Below are positions 44,801 to 52,315 of a stretch of 64,000 nucleotides of DNA, piece by piece. This DNA comes from Lachnospiraceae bacterium. GTDB lineage: Bacteria; Bacillota; Clostridia; Lachnospirales; Lachnospiraceae. The notes under the pieces are model-generated. The model was not told the origin of the DNA, made no database searches, and saw only the letters and a list, made by a program, of their open reading frames with translations. The position numbers and the translations under genes are program-made. The stretch's first letter is position 1. Every line of letters begins with the position of its first letter. The stretch lies in NCBI GenBank assembly GCA_015057325.1, contig SVEQ01000005.1:62001-126000 (forward strand), given 5' to 3'.

Positions 44801-45043
44801 ACGTATTATCTTATGACCCTTCATTGTCTGATATCTTGGAATCATATCCTTAATAACACGTGTAAGCACGTGACCAATATGAGGCTTACCGTTAGCAGTC
44901 GGCGGACCGTCATAGAAGGTATATACAGGTTGTCCCTCCTTCTCCTTGACAGACTCTTCAAAAATCTGATTCTTTTTCCAGAAATCAAGAGTCTTCTCTT
45001 CTCTCTCAACAAAGTTAAGATTGGTAGATACTTTCTCGTACAT
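41855..45043 (-). CDS. ileS: Isoleucyl-tRNA synthetase, type 2-like
   Basis: The protein has 1062 residues, longer than type 1 bacterial IleRS (about 920) and close to type 2 enzymes. Motifs: [11 protein letters not shown] (HIGH), [15 protein letters not shown], the editing-domain [20 protein letters not shown] and [14 protein letters not shown] (KMSKS). The [10 protein letters not shown] and [22 protein letters not shown] segments are typical of type 2. It charges tRNA-Ile in the cytoplasm. Upstream only about 130 bp separate it from the divergent DUF4234 gene, and no T-box leader is seen. Type 2 enzymes are known to be less sensitive to mupirocin; this follows from the class, not from a test here. 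Confidence 0.93.
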   Translation of the reverse strand: [1062 protein letters not shown]

Positions 45044-45154
45044 AGTTTTGTTCCTTTCTACATATCTTTCTACTATAAATAAATGTTATTTTTGAGCAAA
45101 GTTTTTCACAGTAAACTTCATATTAACACAAATAACATTACATTTCAATCAATC

Positions 45155-45183
45155 TTTACTAAATTATAGAAATGTGTTACACT
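45155..45183 (+). promoter_or_regulatory. Promoter of the DUF4234 gene
   Basis: TTTACT (45155-45160), a 17-bp spacer and TACACT (45178-45183), about 30 bp ahead of ATG 45217. Confidence 0.5.
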
Positions 45184-45216
45184 AGGAATTGTCTTCAAAA
45201 AGGGAGGAGATTAATA

Positions 45217-45627
45217 ATGATTCAGGAAGATAGAAAGTTTTGGAAACTTTTACTATTCACAATACCGACTTTGGGAATATACAGTATATACTTCTGGTTC
45301 CGCTTTACACAGGACCTTAACGAAATGAACAGAGAAGAGAAGAAACTTAAGAATTACATACTTGTTCTCTTCTTATCAATAATAACTTTAGGTATCTATC
45401 GTTGGGTATGGTTCTTCTATGTAGTTGACAGGATTCAGGTTACCGGCGAAGAATTAGGCGTGAAGATTAATCCGGGACCAAGCATAACTCTTATATGGAA
45501 GCTTTTCGGTTCCTTCATACTTATAGGACCATTTGTAGCAAACTACGTAACGATTCGTAATATGAACAAAGTCGCAAGACAGTATAACAAATATTTCAAG
45601 AAGAAAACAAAAGTAATAGCACAATAA
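45217..45627 (+). CDS. DUF4234 membrane protein
   Basis: The protein has 136 residues from ATG 45217 (GGGAGGAG upstream). Three hydrophobic helices (about 8-25, 45-70 and 88-112) carry two copies of a TLGIY-(S/R)-(I/W)YFW-like pattern (TIPTLGIYSIYFWFRF, SIITLGIYRWVWFF), the DUF4234 signature. The C-terminus is strongly basic. The function of the family is unknown. It is a single-gene unit with its own promoter and terminator, divergent from ileS. Confidence 0.75.
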   Translation: MIQEDRKFWKLLLFTIPTLGIYSIYFWFRFTQDLNEMNREEKKLKNYILVLFLSIITLGIYRWVWFFYVVDRIQVTGEELGVKINPGPSITLIWKLFGSFILIGPFVANYVTIRNMNKVARQYNKYFKKKTKVIAQ

Positions 45628-45637
45628 TAGCAAAAAT

Positions 45638-45664
45638 ACCCGGCAGGAAATGCCGGGTTTTTTT
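45638..45664. terminator. Two-way intrinsic terminator
   Basis: ACCCGGCA/TGCCGGGT stem (45638-45645 with 45651-45658, GGAAA loop) followed by T7 on the plus strand; the minus strand also gives a T-rich tail for spoIIID, whose stop codon touches it. Confidence 0.85.
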
Positions 45665-45924
45665 CATGCAGATTCGTTCCGGTGAAGGTACTTTTCCCTT
45701 GTCGCCAGTCCTCCTCTGATATGTCGTTCAGCCTTATTGACATCCAAAACCTTTCTGACCTGTGCAGCCAAAACAGGATTAATATATGTCAGACGCTCTG
45801 AGACATCCTTGTGAACCGTACTCTTACTTACTCCGAACTTACCGGCAGTTTGTCTTACCGTGGCATTAGCCTCTATAATATATAGGCCAATCTCTGTCGC
45901 CCGTTCTTCGATATACTCCTTCAA
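45664..45924 (-). CDS. spoIIID: Sporulation transcription factor SpoIIID
   Basis: The protein has 86 residues. MKEYIEERATEIGLYIIE, then the helix-turn-helix GKFGVSKSTVHKDVSERL and the basic tail KAERHIRGGLATREKYL are all hallmark SpoIIID segments. It is the mother-cell DNA-binding regulator acting after sigma-E. The start is TTG 45924 with GAGGA 6 nt upstream; no in-frame ATG would leave the N-terminus intact. It follows trxA at a distance from spoIID, unlike the common spoIID-spoIIQ-spoIIID order. This is strong evidence for a spore-forming host. Confidence 0.95.
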   Translation of the reverse strand: MKEYIEERATEIGLYIIEANATVRQTAGKFGVSKSTVHKDVSERLTYINPVLAAQVRKVLDVNKAERHIRGGLATREKYLHRNESA

Positions 45925-45977
45925 GGTAATCCTCGATACACTTGTTGTTACAGTGTATGCGAAAATCAGTTGTCGTA

Positions 45978-46283
45978 TTACAGCATAGCCAAAATATCTT
46001 CTTTGCTTACAACACCAACACTACGCTTAACTTCCTTGCCATCCTTAAATACAATAAGTGTAGGTATAGACATTACCTTATACTCTACTGCAATATCAGA
46101 TACGTCATCCACATTAAGCTTACATACTTTGAAAGCATCAGACTCTTGTGCAACCTGGTCAACAACAGGTGAAAGCATCTTACATGGTCCACACCATGCA
46201 GCCCAAAAATCCACTAATACAGGCTTATCGCTTTCAAGTACTTCTTTAGAAAAATTGTCTTGTGTTAAAATAATTGGTTCCAT
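45978..46283 (-). CDS. trxA: Thioredoxin
   Basis: The 101-residue protein has the canonical WCGPCKM active site and VDFWAAWCGPC context, a cis-Pro in SIPTLIVF and GVVSKEDI at the end. It is a cytoplasmic protein-disulfide reductant. GGAGG precedes ATG 46283. It lies 19 bp after the PARG-like gene on the same strand, so they may be co-transcribed; spoIIID follows 53 bp later. Confidence 0.95.
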   Translation of the reverse strand: MEPIILTQDNFSKEVLESDKPVLVDFWAAWCGPCKMLSPVVDQVAQESDAFKVCKLNVDDVSDIAVEYKVMSIPTLIVFKDGKEVKRSVGVVSKEDILAML

Positions 46284-46302
46284 AGCTACCTCCTTAATTA
46301 AA

Positions 46303-46851
46303 TCAATAGTCAGTTACTAAAAGCTTATCTAATCCCTTCTCCTTTGCAACCTCTTTCGCTGATGTAAGCTTGTCCGATGTGTCATCAATATATCCAATTA
46401 TATCAACCTTAACAGCGTTGCTATAATCAGGCTTACGGTTCTTAAACATTAACACATCAGGCACAAAAATTAAACTGTCCTTGTTGCCTTCATAGAAGTT
46501 CTTTGCTCCTTGCAGGCAAAAATACAATGTTGAACACCTGCAAAGATTAGCTTCTGTATTGACCGCGCCTCTAACTACTCCGTCACCGGGATGCACTCCC
46601 GACAACTTAAGAACTATTCCTATATTGCCCCCACAATATATACGTTCGTCATCTTCCCATGAAATACCTTCATCAAGGTTGATAACGTTAACGTCAGCCT
46701 CTGATAGTCCCTTAATATCACTACGGGTATATATAACGGTATTCTTAATTGAATACTCAACACCCTGTAAGATATCATGTGATCTTTCGCATTCATTGCG
46801 AAAATCTTCGAATGAATCAATCAATAATTCTTTGTCTTGTCGTATACCCAT
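46303..46851 (-). CDS. PARG/macro-domain-like protein (TIGR02452-type)
   Basis: The protein has 182 residues from ATG 46851; the frame is open to TTG 46911 but the -10 box (46888-46893) lies inside that extension. The core GDGVVRGAVNTEANLCRCSTLYFCL resembles the catalytic GAxxQEExLCRxSxL block of microbial poly(ADP-ribose) glycohydrolases (TIGR02452/DUF2263). VNLDEG and SLIFVPDVLMFKN also fit. Only one Glu of the QEE pair is kept (NTEA), so activity may be changed or lost. An inverted repeat is at 46902-46925. It is paired with trxA downstream. Confidence 0.55.
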   Translation of the reverse strand: MGIRQDKELLIDSFEDFRNECERSHDILQGVEYSIKNTVIYTRSDIKGLSEADVNVINLDEGISWEDDERIYCGGNIGIVLKLSGVHPGDGVVRGAVNTEANLCRCSTLYFCLQGAKNFYEGNKDSLIFVPDVLMFKNRKPDYSNAVKVDIIGYIDDTSDKLTSAKEVAKEKGLDKLLVTDY

Positions 46852-46887
46852 AGCATCTACATCCTTATCTTTTATTTTTGTAGTTCT

Positions 46888-46925
46888 ATTATACCACAAC
46901 CTATAGTACAAGGTTATGTACTATA
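46888..46925 (-). promoter_or_regulatory. Promoter region with 9-bp palindrome, PARG-like gene
   Basis: A minus-strand TATAAT (46888-46893) is preceded by a perfect inverted repeat TATAGTACA/TGTACTATA (46902-46910 with 46917-46925) that covers the -35 position. No good -35 hexamer is present, so the site may bind an activator or a repressor. Confidence 0.55.
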
Positions 46926-46960
46926 GCAACAATTTTTCCATTAAATTGTAAAATATTAGG

Positions 46961-48634
46961 TTAACGATTCCAAGACGACATATTTTTGATAACAACTTTT
47001 GGACCGAGCATAACAAATCTGATTGTCGCAGCCAAAAGAATCAAAAACATAACAATATAGTATGCCTTTACAGGAAGTTTCAATACTTCGTATAACACCA
47101 AACCAAGCACAATTACAAGCAACGACACAAACATCATAACCGCCATATTGAAAAACGCATTGAGGTTACCACGAAGAGCACTATACTCATCACTCCATTC
47201 AACATACGGTGATGCACTGTCTAATATCATTCCGGCAATAAGTGCAATTATGTGAGCAAAAAGCATGAAAATCGAAAGCACTAAACATCTGCCTATGCCC
47301 GCATCAATATAAATACAAACAATAATATTTGTAATAAGAAGTGCAGGATATGTGAAGATAAAACTTACCGCTGCCTTAGCATACATTTGAGTCTTATACG
47401 GCACCGGAATGAACTTGATAAGTTCAAGATGCTGGCCCTCTCTTGTAAATGAAGTAGAAGCCAGACTGTTAAGCGCACTTGCCACAAACGCAATCGATAC
47501 CATAAGCATGATAAGTATCATATCCGCTCTCTCCTTGCCTGACGAATACATTTCTACAAACATCGCAAGTGCACCCTTGTCTTTTGCAAAATGGAAAAGA
47601 CAAAATGCACCGACAGGCCAGAGAAGATTAATATACGCGGTATTGTTGGCAAACGCTCTTGTTCGAAGTATCACACGAAACTCCTTCTTAAGACTTGCCA
47701 TAAACTGTGACTCAACAACGATATCATTTTTCTTAAGGCCTTCCTTCTTATCTGAACCAAGTGACGCTGCCGTATATAAACCCTCCTGATAAAGTGCCTT
47801 GCCAACAAAATAAAGAATTGCCAAAAGAACAACGTTAGCTACTATATACAGCAAAAGATAACCAATATTACCTCTTGATACCGCCTCTGAAAGCCACACT
47901 ACCGGGAAGAATATAATATTGAGTGTTCTAAGGAACGAATTGTCTCCGTTACCGAGCGACTCAACATAATTCTCAATATTAATATCCCCAAGTCCTCTCA
48001 AAGAATACACAAAAATTAATGTAAATACCAAGAGGAACACAGAAGACATTTTGTAGAATACATTTACATTCTTAACTCCTTTAAGAACTGCCATAAGCAC
48101 GATTGCAAAAAGTGCACAGTAAATCATCGGCACAAGAGGTATTGCAAATGTTCCCAAAATTGAAGCAATAACCGACACGGGATTAAGTGCCTTAATCACA
48201 CCAAGTTCCATTGACGCCGCAATAAAGTAGCCCACAAAAACCGCACCGAGTACCATAAACTCCATAATACTTTCAGCCAGATATGAGAATATAAATCGAG
48301 CCATCATTAAATGATGAGCGGGAATCGGTAACGTCACAAAATGCTCCCTGTCCGAAGAAAAAAACAGCACAGAAAAAATCACAAGAATTCCGAATATCAT
48401 GGAAAAGGCCGACAGTATCTGCATTTCAAAAAGTATACCGTTACCCGGATTGTTGACCTCAATAAGTGCCTCGGTCATAACAAAACTGATAAAGCCGACA
48501 ATTAAAACACATGGAATCATAATGGCGAATACCGCAATAAACGCAAGTGCCTTGTATAAGGCCTTCTGCGGCATACGCATTTCAGCATTTTTACTTAATA
48601 TTTTTACGATTGATCTTATACCGGAAATATCCAT
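46961..48634 (-). CDS. ABC-2-type transporter permease
   Basis: The 557-residue protein has about 12 hydrophobic helices, a size typical of large permeases of the YtrC/ABC-2 exporter group. It lies 1 bp after its ATPase gene, so the two form one exporter. No substrate can be read. The central region RAFANNTAYINLLWPVGAF followed by a long loop and SLASTSFTREGQHLELIKFIPVP is conserved among such permeases in Clostridia. ATG 48634 is used. Confidence 0.8.
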   Translation of the reverse strand: MDISGIRSIVKILSKNAEMRMPQKALYKALAFIAVFAIMIPCVLIVGFISFVMTEALIEVNNPGNGILFEMQILSAFSMIFGILVIFSVLFFSSDREHFVTLPIPAHHLMMARFIFSYLAESIMEFMVLGAVFVGYFIAASMELGVIKALNPVSVIASILGTFAIPLVPMIYCALFAIVLMAVLKGVKNVNVFYKMSSVFLLVFTLIFVYSLRGLGDINIENYVESLGNGDNSFLRTLNIIFFPVVWLSEAVSRGNIGYLLLYIVANVVLLAILYFVGKALYQEGLYTAASLGSDKKEGLKKNDIVVESQFMASLKKEFRVILRTRAFANNTAYINLLWPVGAFCLFHFAKDKGALAMFVEMYSSGKERADMILIMLMVSIAFVASALNSLASTSFTREGQHLELIKFIPVPYKTQMYAKAAVSFIFTYPALLITNIIVCIYIDAGIGRCLVLSIFMLFAHIIALIAGMILDSASPYVEWSDEYSALRGNLNAFFNMAVMMFVSLLVIVLGLVLYEVLKLPVKAYYIVMFLILLAATIRFVMLGPKVVIKNMSSWNR

Positions 48635-48635
48635 A

Positions 48636-49364
48636 TTAATCCTCTTTCTTTCCTACCATCTCAATAAATATTGCTTCCAAATCCTTGCCCGGATGAGCGG
48701 CTTCCAAATCCTCAACAGTTCCCTGATAAAGATTTTGACCATGGTTAATTATCATAATCCTGTCACAAAGTTTTTCAGCAACCTCAAGTACGTGTGTCGA
48801 GAACAGCACGGCATTTCCCGCTGCCGCATGTTCCTTCATCATCTGTTTAAGTTCAAATGCAGCTGTCGGATCAAGTCCCGTCATCGGCTCGTCAAGTATC
48901 CATGCCGGTGGATTATGCACAAGCGCTGCAATAACCATTGTCTTTTGTCTCATACCGTGAGAGTACTCTCGCATCGGTATTCCAAGGCTTTCCTTAATTC
49001 CGAAACGCTTGGCCAAATCATCGATACGTTTGTATCTTTCCTCTTCAGGAACTTTATAAAGATTGGCAATATAGTTGATATACTCAATTCCCGTAAGCTG
49101 TAATAAAATGTCCGGATTATCTGCCACATAAGCAAAACTTTCCTTTGCTTTAATCGGATCTTTAACAATATCAAATCCGTTAATTTCCGCTGTACCCTCA
49201 ACAGGTTTAAGTATTCCCGTAAGCATCTTGATTGCGGTTGTTTTGCCTGCACCGTTAGGGCCTGCAAATCCTACAATCTCTCCCGGTTTAATCTCAAACG
49301 AAAGATTGTCCACCGCCTTAAAATCATTTCCGTAAATCATCGACAGGTTCTTTGCTTTTATCAT
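48636..49364 (-). CDS. ABC transporter ATP-binding protein
   Basis: The 242-residue protein has Walker A GPNGAGKTT, Q-loop VADNPD, the signature YSHGMRQK (a variant of LSGGQ), Walker B AWILDEPMTGLD and the H-loop FSTHVLE. It is a cytoplasmic ATPase of a two-gene exporter with 46961-48634. AAGGAGG lies inside the end of the fused kinase gene, 3 bp upstream. It belongs to the metY-kinase-ABC operon. The variant signature (YSHGMRQK) is common in ABC-2 exporters for peptides or antibiotics. Confidence 0.9.
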   Translation of the reverse strand: MIKAKNLSMIYGNDFKAVDNLSFEIKPGEIVGFAGPNGAGKTTAIKMLTGILKPVEGTAEINGFDIVKDPIKAKESFAYVADNPDILLQLTGIEYINYIANLYKVPEEERYKRIDDLAKRFGIKESLGIPMREYSHGMRQKTMVIAALVHNPPAWILDEPMTGLDPTAAFELKQMMKEHAAAGNAVLFSTHVLEVAEKLCDRIMIINHGQNLYQGTVEDLEAAHPGKDLEAIFIEMVGKKED

Positions 49365-49367
49365 GAG

Positions 49368-52289
49368 TTAAGCCTCCTTATTTCCCAGAACTTCATTTAG
49401 TGTTATCAACAGTTTATCTACTTCAATCGGTTTTGCTATATGACCATCCATTCCGGCCTCAATAGCTTCCTTGACGTCAACCGAAAAAGCGTTAGCAGTC
49501 ATTGCAATAATCGGAATACTTGCAAGTTCTTTGTTGGACAAACTCCTTATTGCCCTTGCAGCGTCGTAACCATTCATTATCGGCATCTGGATATCCATAA
49601 AGATTACTCCAAAATGTCCTGTTCCTGACAGAACAACCTTCTCGACAGCCTCTTTACCGTTCTCGGCATACTCAAGAACAAAACCGTACTGATTAAGAAT
49701 CATCGTCGCAATCTCTCGGTTAATCGACTGATCCTCAACAAGCAGTGCTCTCATACCGGTAAAATCAACATCTTCAGAGGAAATATCAACCTGCTGGTTT
49801 TTGATTGCCTTATCATCTGCAATTTCTAAGTCAACATTTATAATAAACTCTGTGCCTACACCTTTTGTGCTGTTGACTGTAATTAATCCACCCATAAGGT
49901 CAATTATACTTTTGGTAATTGCCATTCCAAGTCCGGTTCCCTGCACCTCGCTTGCCGTATCCTCACGTTCAAACGCTTCGAAAACTTTGGCTGCAAACTC
50001 CTTACTCATACCAACACCGGTGTCTTTAACTCTGATTTCATAGCTTGCAATACCATTATTCCTATCCGTCTGCTTAAGTTTAACATCAATGCTACCGCCC
50101 GATGCCGTAAACTTGTGTGCATTACTTACGAGATTGATAAGCACGCGATTGATACGATTGGCATCACACATAACGTATTTGTCGATTACCTCATCAACAT
50201 TTACTGTGTACTTAATGTCCTTAAGATTCATCATCGTATCGAACAAATCATATACGTTTCTTATTACTTCCGTAAGATCCGCACATTGAATGTCAAGTTC
50301 CATTTTGCCGCTCTCAATTCGGCTCATATCAAGCACGTCATTGATAAGCGCAAGTAAATGATGCCCTGACGCCTCAATCTTATCAAGGTATTCCAATTCC
50401 TTCTCTGGTATATTACCAACCTTTTTTGCAATTTCTGTGTAACCGATAATTGCATTTAACGGAGTACGTATATCATGGCTCATATTGGAAAGAAAAGTGC
50501 TCTTTGCACGGTTGCTCTCCTCCGCCTTAATCTTCTCCACCTCAATTTCACGCTGACGTTTGTGAATGAGGTTATATATACGAAACATTACAAAAAGCGC
50601 AATCATTATTACAATCATTTCCCTGATGCTGTTTCTCTGCATGAGGCGGTCTGACTGATTAATCATTTCACTAAGATAATCTTTCGTATTCTTAAGCGCT
50701 GCGTATTCTATTGTAATTCCATTATCTACAAGTTCTCTTACATGGTAATTGTTAAGTTTCTCAAGCACCTGTTTAGAAACATCGAGTGACACTTCCCTAA
50801 ACCATAGCATCGCTATAAAAATCACGTGAAAAAGCAACACCAAAAGTGCTACTGTAGACCTTCCGAAACGTCTCATTTCGTCATGTTTCAAAATATAATA
50901 GAAGAACGCAAATCCAAGTATGCCCCATGCCAAAAGAATAAAGTATGATTCAGATGCCAGATTACCTTCGGCACAAATGTTTGGAATAAGGAAATAAAGT
51001 GTTAAAAAAATCGAAATGATAAAACCACTTATTCCCGTCGCCTTGTAAAAATCCCGTTTATCACGTCTTGCGGCAAGATAAGCACCGAGTGAAGTATATG
51101 CAAAAGCAATGGTTGCTCCTATCGTATTGACATCTATGATCCATCCAATCGCTGTTCTTCCCAAAAACGGAATCGGCAATGAAAGCAACACTACAAATAT
51201 AATCGCATTGGTTGGAACATTTCTGCGACCAAGTTTTCCAAACCATTTCGGCACCATATCATCTCTTGTAAAAGCGTAGATTAACCTGCTTGCAGCAACC
51301 ATGTTGCCGATAAGTCCTGTAAAAATACCTGCAATCGTCATTACACCCAAAAGAACAATTCCCGTTTTGCCTGTATAGGTATACACGGCATTAAATACCG
51401 GCAATGCCTCAATTCCTCTTATATCGTCGAGGTTTTCAATATATGTTGTCCAGTTTTCATAGCCTGCAGGTACAGCCGATACGGCAATAAATGATAATAT
51501 GCCGTATGCACACACTCCCGCAAGCAGTGCAAAAAACATTATTCCGATAACTCTTGTTCTATGGAAACGAAACTCTTCTGTAGAATGTGATATGGATTCA
51601 AATCCAATAAACGCCCACGGTGCAAGCGCAACGACACGCATCACCTGATGCGCATGACTTATATCATCAGTAGCAAATCCAGGTGACACTCCAAAGGGAT
51701 TAAATGCATCCGCAAAGAAAATAGCACTGGCACAGAGAAATATGCCGCCAAATAATATCAGCGCGCAGCTTATCTGAATTGTCGATGTCACCCTTCCGCC
51801 GCAGGCACATACAAATCCCGCAAACGCAAGCGCCGCCACCGACACCAATGCTTCCAAAAGATAGACGTCATAGCCCGCCACCGAGTAATGTGGTCCGTGC
51901 TCAAAAATGCCGCCCAAAAGATATCTGCTAATAAGAGGAATTGCGGTGGCATTTGCCCAAATAATTGCCATATACACAAGGCATAAAAACCATGCACTTA
52001 AGAATCCATGGTCATAGCCAAGTTCGTATTTGGCGAAGGTAAATGTTCCACCGCAATCCTTATAAATATTCATCATGAAATGATAGTTACATCCGATAAG
52101 CAACATTAAAAATCCGCCTATCAATATTCCCAAAACAGTACCAAGCGGTCCTGCCAATGGAAGAAAGGTAGTTCCGGGCATAACAAACGCACCCCAGCCA
52201 ACGCTGCAGCCAAAAGCGAGTGCCCACGCACCCATTGGTGTCAAATATGGTCTAAGACCCTGACGGCCGTCGTGCTCTGTATTCCCCAC
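49368..52289 (-). CDS. Amino-acid permease fused to a hybrid histidine kinase
   Basis: The protein has 973 residues in three parts. First, an APC-superfamily transporter (about 15-470, 12 or more helices: GCSVGWGAFVMPG near helix 1, GFESISHSTEEFR, GNMVAASRLIYAF). Second, a helix (480-497), about 55 external residues and another helix (557-575). Third, a kinase: HisKA MSHDIRTPLNAIIGY (His605), HATPase N-box (Asn723), GTGLGMA, and a receiver domain with VEDQS and FMDIQMP (Asp899). All phosphotransfer residues are present. It could sense or take up an amino acid and signal by phosphotransfer, like CbrA but with another transporter fold. It is 26 bp after metY and 3 bp before an ABC exporter. Confidence 0.9.
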   Translation of the reverse strand: MGNTEHDGRQGLRPYLTPMGAWALAFGCSVGWGAFVMPGTTFLPLAGPLGTVLGILIGGFLMLLIGCNYHFMMNIYKDCGGTFTFAKYELGYDHGFLSAWFLCLVYMAIIWANATAIPLISRYLLGGIFEHGPHYSVAGYDVYLLEALVSVAALAFAGFVCACGGRVTSTIQISCALILFGGIFLCASAIFFADAFNPFGVSPGFATDDISHAHQVMRVVALAPWAFIGFESISHSTEEFRFHRTRVIGIMFFALLAGVCAYGILSFIAVSAVPAGYENWTTYIENLDDIRGIEALPVFNAVYTYTGKTGIVLLGVMTIAGIFTGLIGNMVAASRLIYAFTRDDMVPKWFGKLGRRNVPTNAIIFVVLLSLPIPFLGRTAIGWIIDVNTIGATIAFAYTSLGAYLAARRDKRDFYKATGISGFIISIFLTLYFLIPNICAEGNLASESYFILLAWGILGFAFFYYILKHDEMRRFGRSTVALLVLLFHVIFIAMLWFREVSLDVSKQVLEKLNNYHVRELVDNGITIEYAALKNTKDYLSEMINQSDRLMQRNSIREMIVIMIALFVMFRIYNLIHKRQREIEVEKIKAEESNRAKSTFLSNMSHDIRTPLNAIIGYTEIAKKVGNIPEKELEYLDKIEASGHHLLALINDVLDMSRIESGKMELDIQCADLTEVIRNVYDLFDTMMNLKDIKYTVNVDEVIDKYVMCDANRINRVLINLVSNAHKFTASGGSIDVKLKQTDRNNGIASYEIRVKDTGVGMSKEFAAKVFEAFEREDTASEVQGTGLGMAITKSIIDLMGGLITVNSTKGVGTEFIINVDLEIADDKAIKNQQVDISSEDVDFTGMRALLVEDQSINREIATMILNQYGFVLEYAENGKEAVEKVVLSGTGHFGVIFMDIQMPIMNGYDAARAIRSLSNKELASIPIIAMTANAFSVDVKEAIEAGMDGHIAKPIEVDKLLITLNEVLGNKEA

Positions 52290-52315
52290 AAATACTCCCT
52301 CTTTCGTTCTACCCC

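Noticed and set aside
45044-45171. T-box leader for ileS
   Set aside because: The interval is short and lacks a recognisable T-box core sequence and terminator/antiterminator.
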